This document shows, in pieces, positions 24,568 to 36,209 of a DNA stretch of 64,000 nt (position 1 is its first letter; each line of letters starts with the position of its first letter). The notes beneath the pieces are model-generated. The model saw only the letters and a list, made by a program, of their open reading frames with translations, was not told the origin of the DNA and did not search any database. A program made the position numbers and the translations under genes. Source of the DNA: Synaphobranchus kaupii (Eukaryota; Chordata; Actinopteri; Anguilliformes; Synaphobranchidae); the NCBI GenBank assembly GCA_029718625.1, contig CM056385.1, forward strand, positions 25,798,895-25,862,894, read 5' to 3'.

Positions 24568-25440
24568 ACGAACAACGACATCAAGGTTATGTTCACTCAT
24601 TTGCTCATTTGGATGGGCATTGTGGGTTTTTTGTTAAACTGGACCATTGCACGTTTCGCACTGGTTAGAAATAAGCCTTGGCGTAAGCATACATGTGAGT
24701 GCATGGTGACAGACAATGGATTCTGGACCGGATGAGTGTATTGGTGATCATATATTGCAGTGACAAATAAGACAGTTGAGTGAATCCTGTGGTGATATGT
24801 GGTGCATGGTAAAGGACCCCATGGCTGAACGGCACACGGCACACCCGGAGGAGTGGGGGGGGGTTGTCACGCATGGTGCCGTGCACCGGGCACATCGTGA
24901 GACATCCGAGGGAGGCTGAGAGAACTGTGCTGACAGGAAACGGTCTCGCCTCCCCTCTAGAGGTCTTATATTTGATAAACAGCCAAGGGATGCAGCTATT
25001 TTTGGAGCGCTCATTAAGCCTCAGTGAGATTTAATATTTAAAAAACATGAACTACAGAGTCAAGAGTCCCACGCAGTCTCTCGCCGAGGCCTGAAGACCA
25101 CTTGTGTGTTCAGCTGCATAAGTACAGTGATGGGGAGGGAAGTGGCTCTCTCTTGCGCCAGCCGGGACCAATCTTAAGTGTGTTTTGAAATAACGAGCTA
25201 GCACTTTCCTCGCATGGGCTTCCGAGTTTTTCAGAATGCGAAATGAGTCATCGACCTCAAGAGATGTATGGATGCCGGCCTGCTGGAATTACAGTGGGTG
25301 AATGCGCTTTATATAAATGCGTCCTTCATGCAATGTTGCTTTGGGACATGAAACGGCATGCCGGCGCGGCAGAGGGGCTGCCACACGCGGTCCACTCCTG
25401 TTTGCAGGAGAGACATGCATATAAACGGATCAATACAATC
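24568..25440. other. Unassigned non-coding DNA
   Basis: No gene or repeat recognised between the piggyBac-like element and the GA microsatellite. Confidence 0.45.
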
Positions 25441-25451
25441 TCTGAGAGAGA

Positions 25452-25497
<46 letters not shown>

Positions 25498-25522
25498 GAG
25501 AGAGAGAGACAGAGAGAGACAG
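25441..25522. repeat. (GA)n microsatellite
   Basis: About 80 bp of GA dinucleotides broken by a few C and T substitutions (GACAGA, GTGAGA). Reading frames rich in Arg-Glu or Ser-Leu here are artefacts of the repeat. Confidence 0.98.
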
Positions 25523-26660
25523 TGGCAGGATTAATGGATTGGGATACAGGGGTCCCTCGCAGCGCAGAGTAATAAGAAGATCTCACATCCGTCACCGGTG
25601 GGTACCTGAGTTCTCTGGGCCCCGCCGTGCTAAGCTTTTACAATACTCCCAGGGTTCCAGGGTGGGGGCCAAAACGCATTAGAGCACACCTGCTCGCAGT
25701 CACACTCCTCTCAGGGGTGAATCAGACTTTCATGAGATATCCGTGCTCAGCCTGAGATCCTAGGAATATCTGTCTATTGATTTTTGTCTTCCTCCGTCAA
25801 TGGCTACATATAGTCCTGACACTCAAATAGATATATTTAAATTCAGGCACAAGGAGAAGGACATGGACCGATATGCACAAAACTCGGTATACGACATCTG
25901 TGGACCAAGCTATATGTGGTATATCATGAATGGCTGAGATATTCAACATTAAATTTGGGTGCTTTTTTCTGGATGTCTGAAAGTAGTAACAGAAAAAGGG
26001 GCAATTTGGTGACAGAGTGGCACTATTTGATAGTCTACAAAATCCCATTAGGTTGCAATGGTCATAAGGTTAACTGCTAAAATGTTAAAATGCTACAGCT
26101 TTTAATCTGGTAACAGCGTTAAAAAAAAAATTTTTTAAATAAAAATGTTGAGGCAACCACACTAAAGTATATTTGCTAGAATGAGATATTTATTTGTTTG
26201 TTTTTTTAAAGGGCAGGAATTCTTAGATCATGTGTTATTAGGGCAGTATACGTCAAAAATCTGGCTCAAAGAACGTGGTGCCTGGTCCAGCTAGGAAACT
26301 GAAATGCACATCCATAATCATCCATGTTAACGAAAAGGTGATTTATGAGAGACATGACAGACATTAAAGTTATAATTAAGGAGCTATATTTAACAGAATG
26401 GGAGCAGAAATCAACAGAGCCTGTATTACTCAAATTGGGAGCCTGGATAAAAAATGTAGTCATAATGATTAGATGTAGCTAGAATGTATTGCGAGCTGGC
26501 GGAGGCCACTTGGAAAACCCACCAAAGAGAGGGGATGCTTGGATGGCACTTCATTACCAATAAAAAAGCCAATACTATCACAAAATGCTAGGTTAGGATA
26601 CAACTTTGTGTGGCAACTGGGGAAAATTATATAAGGTCATTACATGCCCCGCAGAACAAG
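25523..26660. other. Unassigned non-coding DNA
   Basis: No gene recognised. The sequence between the GA repeat and the Tc1-like hairpin copy shows no structure beyond short A/T runs near 26120-26200. Confidence 0.45.
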
Positions 26661-27026
26661 CCTTAAACCATCACTCTGCTGCCAGAAATACAGATATGGA
26701 TGGATAACTTGAAGGGTTTCTTCTCCTGACTTATTTTTCCATAGAGTTCAATAGGAAAATTTGTCAGGAGAAACAACCCTTCAAGTGATCCATCCATATC
26801 TACTGCATATCTGGCAGCAGAGTGATGGTTTGAGGCTCGTTTGATACCTCAGACCCTTGTTGACTTACAGCCATTTAGCCAACCATGGGTTCCATACTAT
26901 TCCCGTGTAATTTACAGCTTAATCTAGTCCCACCCCCTAATTCCCATAGAGATCCATTCAAATGCAGAGAGGTTATAGTATTGCTTCTAAGAGTACCTGG
27001 AAATAAGATATCAGGAGTCTTTTGAT
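26661..27026 (-). mobile_element. Tc1-like hairpin family, copy A (partial)
   Basis: The core is a long inverted repeat: AACCATCACTCTGCTGCCAG and GATATGGATGGATAACTTG, a spacer of about 30 bp, then the reverse complement of both. The right arm runs on to about 26888 (CAGACCCTTGTTGACTTAC and GCCATTTAGCCAACC). It is followed by the family block CAGCTTAATCTAGTCCCACC and AGATATCAGGAGTCTTTTGAT, where it breaks off. Orientation is opposite to the most complete copy at 35157-36209. Confidence 0.8.
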
Positions 27027-27341
27027 ATCCTTTTATACAGAATCATGATGGCATCACCTGTTTACCTGTGGAATACCTGTTTGACCAGTTTTTTTTCACA
27101 GAATGAATGAATTCTCTAATTAAACTCCACACTGCTATTATTTTGAACACGCCCCTTTCAATGAATGAGTCAATTACTCAGAACAAGCAGCATGCATGTC
27201 ATGACACTTGGGTCTGTTGTTTTTCTATTACACTACTACATCTACAAGTAAATTATTTGCCATGCAGAAATATCACTACTACTAATAACAGTGGTTCATC
27301 AGGTTACTGATGTTGTACTGCTATTTTTTTGAACACCACTG
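27027..27341 (-). mobile_element. Tc1/mariner-like fragment with one terminus
   Basis: On the minus strand this starts after a TA at 27342-27343 with CAGTGGTGTTCAAAAAAATA and GCAGTACAACATC, a terminus I recognise from fish Tc1/mariner-like repeats. A related word (TTTGAACACGCCCCTTTC) lies inward. The second end is missing. The sequence joins abruptly to hairpin copy A near 27026, so the pair is either a nested insertion or a chimera. Confidence 0.6.
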
Positions 27342-27343
27342 TA

Positions 27344-29150
27344 CATCTCTGCTCATTAGGACAATTACATGACCTTTTCCTGAACAGTCACTTATATGGG
27401 ATTGTTGAATGTTTAAAAGTTTCTATATTTACTTGGACAGGTGAGCCATTCAACACATTGAGTTTCCAATATCGCATTGGAAGCAACCCTAAAATCTGTC
27501 CTATATGAGAGTACTTGAGGGTATAGGCACAGAAATACCTAAAAAAAATGCTTTTTTAGCACTAGATTTGTTTTGCTGCATACCAGGGACTGAAGTGCAG
27601 ACATAGTGAGGAAGCCACAAAGTGACTTTCGGGAAATCGGGTTGTGATTGTGCACACACTACACGAAAGCCCACCAAAGAGAGTCAGAAATTAATCAGAT
27701 TATCGGTCAGCTCATCCTCAGGTCCCAGGGGCAGTTCATCAGGCATCTCACCCCCGCTCACACTGCACATCAAATGATGGCCAGTCCGAGCTGGCCAAAG
27801 GTCGTTGGTGACATCAGGCTCGGGTTAAAAACGGGGCTCAAATCGTACAGTGCATGGCCGCTCTTAGCTCTGTTCCATTTAGTAAATAACAGCCCGCAAT
27901 CACATAAGGTTTAAGATATAGATTAAAAAAAAGGAATAATTGCTTGAAATTAGTTATTGGAAGTGAAGGCTGATGCACGTTTTGGTTATATTGAATAGAT
28001 CCCTTTTAGACTGCGAGGCACACACTGGACCGCGTGGGGACCAGTAACAGTGCATTCAGACTGACAAGGCAGGGACTTTCCCGCTCTCGCCTCTTTCCCT
28101 GTGCAAACGCAACAATTTAAGCACCGTATATTCAGCTGTTAGGTCTTCCATACATCATGTCAGCAAATCCCCTTTATTGAGATGGGTCACCATTTGTATT
28201 CCTGACAGTACAATAACAAGGAGGGAGGCTAATTCTCACAGCGGTTAGTGTGCGCTCTCTGATAAGCGTGACTTAACGCACACCGAGGGCACTTATTGCG
28301 CCCGTTTCCTGTTGGGCTCTTCTGGGACAGCAGTCCCTGATGTGCTGTGTCTTTGTTCAAAGTGGGAACACATACCATTCTTTGGAGCTCACATGCGTGG
28401 CTGACTTTGAAATGCCTCAGCTTGAGTAAGCATTTGAGTAACAGCCCCAGTCAATGTGAATGTTTCAATTGCGATGCAGCGGAACCCATTTGTGAGAAAC
28501 TGGAAAAAGCAGGTTTTCTCTCCCCTTCCCAAATGCTCCTGCAGACCCTTAAACATTTCGAACTAATGATTTAAACCACTCTTTATTTTTATAATTGTAC
28601 TTCTGGTCGTCTGTGTTTAAATAATGCCAGATTCTGGTTCATCATTTTAAGGCCATGGTCCTCACTAAGCAGAACAATTATTAAAGGTGTATTTTTCTTC
28701 CTGGTCTTAGGAGGACCTCCCAGTACATATCACCAACACTGTAAGAACTGGAACTGTAAGAATTGGTAAAACACTGAAGTACTATTTCATGAAAAATGTA
28801 TCACCTGCAAACCTGTGAGATGTACTGCAAAGCATGAGGACTTTGGTTTAGGCTTCACCACCTTTCATGAGCCATACCCACCCAAAACATACAGATAATT
28901 CGCCATTTTAAGAAGAATGCTTATTATCAGCATTAATAATAGCAGGCCATTATCAGCATACAGTCATATCACACATACAAATAATGACGTATACAAATAC
29001 CTTACACAAATATTATTCCAATGAGTAATCAAACATTATTTATATTCATTACTTCTTCATTGTGACAATCATGCAATAACATATTTAACCTTTTCTATTT
29101 AAAAATGCAATGAGCATTTTCATCAACAGCCAATGCAAAACAAGTAGAAG
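27344..29150. other. Unassigned non-coding DNA
   Basis: No gene or known repeat. The part 27940-28560 has less AT-rich, non-repetitive sequence and could be a conserved non-coding element, but that cannot be judged without alignment. Confidence 0.4.
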
Positions 29151-29427
29151 ACTTTCACTCCAGCCAGCGAACTGTATCAATTTATTTCAGCTTGAGCGAG
29201 TTTTGATTCTGAAAGCCAGATTAAAAAAATTGAGAAAATGGATAAGTGGTTGAAACATAAAAGGAGAAAACAAGGAGAAAGAAGAACCCCATGAAAAAGA
29301 ACGTTTAGACAGAAACACCAAACCTTTGTCAGTGTTTATTTTTTGTGCTGCTGAAGGGGGTACTCGGCAGAAAAATATATCTCAGAGGGGGTGCACTAGT
29401 AAAAAAAAAAGGGTTCGAGTACCACTG
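29151..29427 (+). pseudogene. hAT transposon relic: transposase start joined to the right end
   Basis: An ATG at 29238 opens a short reading frame beginning MDKWLKHKRRKQGERR, resembling the N-terminus of a family of vertebrate hAT transposases, and stops after 18 codons. About 130 bp further, the sequence GGGTTCGAGTACCACTG looks like a hAT right terminus (reverse complement CAGTGGTACTCGAACCC). The body of the transposase is missing, so this is an internally deleted relic. The left terminus was not found, and the upstream limit is a guess. Confidence 0.45.
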
Positions 29428-31180
29428 CCCTAAATGACAATAACAAAAGAAGTGTTGGATAAGCTAGTTAGAAAAAGCCAGTCAGATACTTGGCATTGTG
29501 CGTGGCATGACTGCATGCCCAGGTAACTTACATTAAGCATTCCAGCTCAGGTCAATCCATTATCATTCCTGACATTTCCAGCTGATAAGAGGCTGCTGCT
29601 GCCATTCTATTACTGAAATCATAATGGAATTTGAGGGCGCTGCAAATAGATGTTTGACTTTGGCGGATTAAGTCAAAGGCTTCATAAGAAAATGTTATCA
29701 GTGCTGTTGACCAAACAAATGAAACGCCGTCGTTTTGAGGACAATCCACAGGGTGAGGCATCTGCTGGGGGAGGAAAACCATTAACATGTTGGAAAAGTG
29801 CTGTTAACACACCAGCACGTACAAATATGACTGATTTTACCACAAGGAGGTAAACCTAAAAAATCTGAATTCATAGAAGACAATAACAGAGAGCTCTTAT
29901 GCATTGATGTTTAAGCTGATGAACTATGGGGACTTTGAAATTCGGAGAACTGTTAATGAATCACACTACATATACTATTATTGACGTTGGAGTCAAGATT
30001 GTAGTCAACATCAAACATAACTGCCACTATACAGAATGTACATTTCATTGTGTGAATAGCTTCTCCTGAAACTAATTTGAAAGGAAGGTTGTTCCTTTTT
30101 TGCTTTTTTCAGGAACATGCAACCCCTACTCCTGAGGGAAAATCAAGGGAGTGGTATACTAATCTAATTAAAGAAATAAACTGGCAAATTGAGTGCTTCC
30201 ATGGAGATGGAGACGGAAGGCTAAACTGCCTTTCAAGGTTCTCACCCTTGAGGGGCTCAGTCCAGTTTATGACACTGTTCGGGGGGTGCACATTGTGCGT
30301 GATGCATGGCCTCTGAATATCAGCAAGGAGCAGCTGACACTGAGATAAACGTACAGAACAGTGGAGATGTGCCCATGCATAAGAGTGAACCTACTGCAAA
30401 CTGCAGGCCAAAAAAAAGTCTCCCACTACCACAGATGAGGGCAGATTCTTCTTCAAGTGCAGGTAACTGGAGAAACATTCATCTAGACCTTCAAATGGTG
30501 GTTTTCAGGTGTCTTAAAAAGGCCTTTCTCACTACTTGTATTAGTGGCCCACAGAAAAGCTTCTTTTTTTTTTTTTTTTTTGCTCTCCACATGTTACTCC
30601 CTGCTCATTGGCTTAGTGAAGATAAAGAATTGTATCTGGATCTCGAAACGTCACCCAGAACCCAGACAGACAGAAAGACACATTCGTGATCTGGTAAGTC
30701 ATCATGAAAGCAAATTTTCATGAGGTGAACATGTATATTTAATAATTATGTCTGGGGCCTGTTGGATTCAAATGAAATGCTGATGCATGCAGTAATTTCA
30801 TTCCTTCCCAAGTATAAGGGACCATAGAAAGTGGAGTGACACCAAGAAGCAGTAAAAAAAAATAAAAAAATAAAAAGAGGCAGGTTGACTTCAAAACTGA
30901 CCTTTTAATTTTGCGCAGTGATGATAACAGAGACTACGGTATCGATTGCCATGGTCATTAGGTGACAACTCAATTTAAATGCAAAAAGGCAGAATCCTTT
31001 AAAAAGCTTGAATCCTTTCCTGCCATAGTGCGGTTATCTCCTTCACATAATCACTGGTTCAATCCTTTCCCTGGTTTATAGAAAAAAGTGATGGAAGTGT
31101 GAAAAAGAAGAAATTCAAATAACATAAAAAGAAGAAGTGGAGGGGTAAAAGCACGTGTTATAATACAGAGGTTATATTGG
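29428..31180. other. Unassigned non-coding DNA
   Basis: No gene recognised. A T-run of 18 lies near 30564-30581. The 30306-30689 open frame (127 codons) crosses that run, has no domain signature and is likely fortuitous. Confidence 0.45.
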
Positions 31181-31640
31181 CATCAGTGTGCACAACAATA
31201 TCGGGACCATATCAGTGTGCGTGATAATATCAGGGCCATATTGGGTGTGCGTGATAATAATGGGACCATATCGGTGTGCACGATAATATCAGGGGCCATA
31301 TTGGTGTTGCGTAATAATATTGAGACCATATCAGTGTGCGTGATAATATCAGGGCCAATTCGCTGTGCGTAATAATATCGGGACCATATTGGTGTGCACG
31401 ATAATATCGGGACCATATTGATGTGTGTGATATTATTGGGGCCATATTGATGTGCGTGATATTATTGGGGCCATATTGATGTGCGTGATATTACAGGGGC
31501 CATATTGATGTGCGTGATAATATCAGGGCCATATTGGTGTGTATGATAATATCGGGACCATATTGGTGTGTAGGATAATATTGGGACCATATTGGTGTGT
31601 AGGATAATATTGGGACCATATTGGTGTGTAGGATAATACC
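31181..31640. repeat. 30-bp minisatellite, about 15 copies
   Basis: Tandem units of about 30 bp with consensus GGGACCATATTGGTGTGCGT followed by GATAATATC. Variation is frequent (GGACCATATC, GGGCCATATT, GATATTATTG), so it is older or less homogenised than the 52-bp and 50-bp arrays. Open frames on the minus strand only reflect the repeat. Confidence 0.93.
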
Positions 31641-32100
31641 AGGAAATTATAGGTATTGAACGATATATCTTAAAACAAATGTATCATTACTGGCTGTGAT
31701 TATGGTCAATATGATGATGACACGATGTGCCGCTGATTCCATAATTGAAGTGAAAATTATCAATAAGTTATAATATATTTATAGTCAACTCAACCTCTTT
31801 TTATTATTTACTTTTAATGTAGCATTATACCAGCCAAATTCACAAGCAAAGATATAGTAGCTCGAGACACATGCTCTATACGTAATAACAAGGCATGCGT
31901 TGAAATATTTTGTAATACAAATAAAACTTTCCACCTTTTTTCTTCATAAGTTGACATGTGCTCATCCTATATGAATGTGGACTCTTGGGTACAGTTTGCA
32001 TTTGTGTATAATATAAAACAGGGAGCTATCATGGCCAACATGGCCAGCTAAATATTGTTTATTGATATTGGCCCTAGAATTTCAATATCGTCCATCCTAG
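31641..32100. repeat. Possible dispersed repeat of the 'CGATAT...ATCGTCCATC' type
   Basis: TATTGAACGATATATC at the left and TTCAATATCGTCCATCCTAG at the right resemble the ends of a common fish dispersed repeat. The interior is AT-rich and non-coding. The satellite at 31181-31640 directly abuts it and shares GATAATATC words. Assignment is weak. Confidence 0.3.
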
Positions 32101-32315
32101 CAAATAGGGGCAGGGGACAGAACAGCCTTGAAAGTTGAAATTCTGATCATTCGCTGAATAGAAGTCACAACAAATGGTATCTCCTGGAGATATCTCCTTC
32201 GAGGAGCATAGCTGAACCTACAGTTGCTTAGGGTAGAAAGTATGCATGCTACAACTGACAGCACATGAACAGCTCTTTCAAGAAGTAATAATTAAGCTGG
32301 GAAAATGTATATGTA

Positions 32316-33232
32316 CAGTTGAAGTCGGATGTTTACATACACTTTAAAACTCATTAAAACTCATTTTTAACCACTCACAGATTTCATGTTAGCAAACTAT
32401 AGTGTTGGCAAGTCAGTTAGGACCATCTACTTTGTGGATGACACAGGTAATTTTTTCAACAATTGTTTACAGACAGATTATTTCACTTTTAATTCACTAT
32501 ATCACAATTCCAGTGGGCCAGAAGTCATCAAGGGTCTGACGTATCAAACAAGCCTCAAATCATCACTCTGCTGCTACAGTAGATATGGATGGATAACTTG
32601 AAGGGTTTCTTCTCCTGACTTATTTTTCCATAGAGTTCAATAGGAAAATTTGTCAGGAGAAACAATCCTTAAAGTGATCCATCCATATCTACTGCATATC
32701 TGGCAGGAGAGTGATGGTTTGAGGCTCGTTTGATACCTCAGACCCTTGATGACTTACAGCCATTTTACCAATCATCTATTCCATACGGTTCCAGCATAAT
32801 TTACAGCTAAATCTAGTCCCACCCCCCAATTCCCATAGAGATCCATTCAAATGCAGAAACATTATAGTATCGCTTGTAAGAGTACCAGAACATAAGATAT
32901 CAAGAGTCTTTTAATGTTGTTGGGTCACAGACATCAGGAAGTCATGGCATGCAAAGCCAAAGGATATGCGACCAAATATTAAAAATTTAAAGGCACAGTC
33001 AACTTAGTGTATGTAAACTTCTGACCCACTGGAATTGTGATATAGTGAATTAAAAGTGAAATAATCTGTCTGTAAACAATTGTTGAAAAAATTACTTGTG
33101 TCATGCACAAAGTAGATGTCCTAACTGACTTGCCAACACTATAACACTATGCTAACATGAAATCTGTGGAGTGGTTAAAAATGAGTTTTAATGACTTCAA
33201 CCTAAGTGTATGTAAACATCCGACTTAAACTG
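32316..33232. mobile_element. Sleeping Beauty-type Tc1 element with IR/DR ends, no transposase
   Basis: A TA flanks each side. The left arm starts CAGTTGAAGTCGGATGTTTA and the right arm ends with the reverse complement of AGTCGGATGTTTACATACAC. Each arm is about 210-245 bp, typical of the IR/DR organisation. The inner direct repeat is complete in the right arm (AGTGTATGTAAACTTCTGACC, near 33006-33026) but cut in the left arm after CCAGAAGT at 32525. Everything between is a different repeat (32526-32980), and no transposase coding sequence remains. Confidence 0.88.
32526..32980 (-). mobile_element. Tc1-like hairpin family, copy B, inside the Sleeping Beauty-type element
   Basis: This carries the family's inverted-repeat core (arms around the loop near 32640), then CCACCCCCCAATTCCCATAG, AGATATCAAGAGTCTTTTA and GTTGGGTCACAGACATCAGG. 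It lacks the outer Tc1-like termini. The left junction falls at AAGTCATC, where both sequences contain AAGT, so microhomology-mediated joining is as plausible as transposition. Confidence 0.8.
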
Positions 33233-33234
33233 TA

Positions 33235-34378
33235 TATGTGAAAATGGATATCCGGTGTTTGTCTCCGTGCAACATTGGCATCAATGCGTGGGGACTTAGT
33301 GTTGGAAAATACTTTTTAAATGGAAACTATAAATTGCACATGTTTACGAAAAAGAGGGTATTTTTTAAATGTCCAATGCAGTGAATGTTTCTTGGAGGCT
33401 CAGACTCACAAGCTTGCAAGATTAAATTAAATTTCCTTTACATTACACAAAAAGATGCATAATTGATTGAAGGAACTCATTACTCATTATAACTCATAAC
33501 TTATTTCAAAGCCCGCCCAGCCAAACCTTCCTGTAATGCAGAGACTGCTAAATCCAACATGGTTTACGGCGTACACTCCTGCCTTGGATTAATATGACAA
33601 ACAAACAAAAACATGATCAAACTTAGATACATCTACGTCAAACATCCTACGTGAACAGAATAAAATGATGGTATAAAAACATGGCCGCCTTCATGGCCGA
33701 GGCAAAGGATACTACTTTTACCATTTTATTTTTCGCTCGTGACGCCTAGCTCCTGGTCACTTAGCAGAAATAAATAAGTAAGTAAATTAATAAAAATATT
33801 CTGCCCTGCCAGCTGGCTGGTGGCCAGGATCAGACAAAGCACCGTTCCCCACCCCCACCACAGGCTTAATCTCTATTTACTGCCTGCTGTCATTGGCGAC
33901 AGTCACCCTCTTGCACTGGTTCAGCAGGGCGCTGATGGCTGAGCAGTCTGAACACATGTCAATTAACGGCCTACGAACAGGCTGTTGTTGGGGGACCTCA
34001 GAGGCGGCTCTGGTTCATTAAGCAGCAGGCCAATGGGCCGGCTCTGGAACACTGTGGTCATGGGCGGATTGTTCTATAGGTTAGGCTCTGCACCAGGCGC
34101 GGACCGGCCATCGGGAAGTGCGGGGATATTCCCGGTGGGGCGGTCTGTTTGGATCTGAATGGGCCGTCTGTTTTTCTTTTTTCTTAGCTGCAGTACATTA
34201 AATTCAATAAATCTTCAATAAATTCTCCACTTTGTGCACGATGCTTCATTCCATTTACAGATGTACAATTGAGGCACAATATATTTGAGGTTGGTGTCTT
34301 GATTTGAGCGAGGCATTATGGCAACACTAAACCTGTGCAGTAGACTGCTGTATGGAGAGGAACACAGATAGTATGGGA
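33235..34378. other. Unassigned non-coding DNA up to the assembly gap
   Basis: No gene. At 34096-34180 the sequence GCGCGGACCGGCCATCGGGA, with CCCGGTGGGGCGGTCTG after it, resembles one end of a dispersed fish repeat whose remainder could lie in or beyond the gap. Confidence 0.4.
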
Positions 34379-34878
34379 NNNNNNNNNNNNNNNNNNNNNN
34401 NNNNNNNNNNNNNNNNNNNNNNNNNNNNNNNNNNNNNNNNNNNNNNNNNNNNNNNNNNNNNNNNNNNNNNNNNNNNNNNNNNNNNNNNNNNNNNNNNNNN
34501 NNNNNNNNNNNNNNNNNNNNNNNNNNNNNNNNNNNNNNNNNNNNNNNNNNNNNNNNNNNNNNNNNNNNNNNNNNNNNNNNNNNNNNNNNNNNNNNNNNNN
34601 NNNNNNNNNNNNNNNNNNNNNNNNNNNNNNNNNNNNNNNNNNNNNNNNNNNNNNNNNNNNNNNNNNNNNNNNNNNNNNNNNNNNNNNNNNNNNNNNNNNN
34701 NNNNNNNNNNNNNNNNNNNNNNNNNNNNNNNNNNNNNNNNNNNNNNNNNNNNNNNNNNNNNNNNNNNNNNNNNNNNNNNNNNNNNNNNNNNNNNNNNNNN
34801 NNNNNNNNNNNNNNNNNNNNNNNNNNNNNNNNNNNNNNNNNNNNNNNNNNNNNNNNNNNNNNNNNNNNNNNNNNNNNN
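34379..34878. other. Assembly gap, 500 N
   Basis: Exactly 500 unresolved bases. The round number suggests a scaffolding placeholder, so the true distance may differ. Reading frames predicted across it are meaningless. Confidence 0.99.
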
Positions 34879-35156
34879 CTGGATTGTCAAATGTGAACTT
34901 AATCAAGTGGCACACAGCTAATCACTTTACCTCTTCGAACTAACATCCGCCAGAAATACAATTTGGGATTTTTCACTCTGCTTGACAAAAGCTTTTCTCT
35001 TAAATTGACTGGCATGTTATCACAGAGTAGAACGGATGGATTTGCCTTTGTTATTTTGTTTTATTTTCCTAAGTTTGAAAAGATGGCTCCTTTTTTGTAT
35101 TTAAAACATCCTTGGACAGGAAATAATGCAGTCTGACTGAGATGATAAAAAAAGTA

Positions 35157-36209
35157 CAGTGCAGTCCATAAGGCAGGGGTGTCAAACTCCAGTCCTGGAG
35201 GGCCGCGAGTGTCACAGGTATTTGTGGTTTCCTTTCAATCAGCACCCAGTTAAAGCATTGAGAACAAGGTGTGTGGACTTCTTAGCCAATTAGTGACTTA
35301 AATTAATCACTTGTGCTTAAACGCACCAAAAACCAGCAGACACTGCGGCCCTCCAGGACCGGAGCTTGACACCCCTGCCATAAGTATTTGGACAGTGGCG
35401 CAATTTTTGTTGTTTTGGCTCTGTACTCCAGCACAGTGTACTCCAGTATATGATGTTAAAATACAGGACTTTCAGCTTTGATTTGAGGGTGTTTACATCC
35501 ATATCGGGTGAACTGTTTAGCAATTGTACCCATTGTACCCCCCCCCCCCCCTCCCATTTTAGGGGACCAAAAGTAATTGGAGAAATTAATATAAACTTAA
35601 ATAAAGTCACTCAATATTTGGTTGCATCTCTTTTCCATACCATGACCTCCTGATGTCTGTGACCCAACAACATGAAAATACTCTTGATATCTTATTTTCA
35701 GGTACTCTTACAAGCTATACTATGACCTCTGTGCATTTGAATGGATCTCTATGGGACTTGGGGGGTGGAACTAGATTAAGCTGTAAATTACACAGGAATA
35801 GAATGGAACAGATGGTTGCCTAAATGGCTGTACGTCATCAAGGGTCTGAGGTATCAAACAAGCCACAAACCATCACTCTGCTGCCAGATATGCAGTAGAT
35901 ATGGATGGATCATTTTAAGGGTTGTTTCTCCTGACTTATCCCATGGAGTTCAATAGGAAAATGAGTAGTCAGCAAAAACAACCCTTAAAGTGATCCATCC
36001 ATATCTAAAGGGGGAGGGGGGTTATGTACCGTATATAAATGGCTACAATTGCTACACGGGTTCACCTGATTTTGATGTAAAAACCCTCAAATTAAAGCTG
36101 AAAGTCTGCACTTTTAACCTCATAGTTCCACTTAAAATCCAATGTGCTGGAGAACAAAGCCAAAACAAGAAAAATTGTGTCACTGTCCAAATTCTTATAG
36201 ACTGCACTG
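35157..36209 (+). mobile_element. Tc1-like non-autonomous element, most complete copy (C) of the hairpin family
   Basis: Preceded by TA, it starts CAGTGCAGTCCATAAG and ends with the reverse complement of CAGTGCAGTCTATAAG. Subterminal blocks repeat at both ends in inverted form (TTTGGCTCTGTACTCCAGCA and its counterpart near 36150). The order inside is: terminal repeat, a C-run with CCCATTTTAGGGGACC, GATGTCTGTGACCCAACAAC, GTACTCTTACAAGC, AGATTAAGCTGTAAATTAC, then the hairpin core, whose right arm stops at ATCCATCCATATCT near 36006. No transposase. A hAT MITE interrupts the left terminal repeat. The right flank is not TA. Confidence 0.85.
35174..35377. mobile_element. hAT MITE inserted in the Tc1-like terminal repeat
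   Basis: The 204-bp element starts CAGGGGTGTCAAACTCCAGT and its right end in reverse complement starts CAGGGGTGTCAAGCTCCGGT. The inverted match extends to about 33 bp, including CTGGAGGGCCGC. Flanks are CCATAAGG and CCATAAGT, an 8-bp target duplication with one mismatch. Removing the element and one flank restores the Tc1-like terminus CCATAAGTATTTGG. Confidence 0.9.

Noticed and set aside
34316..34921. Three open frames of 187-199 codons across the N run
   Set aside because: They consist almost entirely of unknown residues from the assembly gap.
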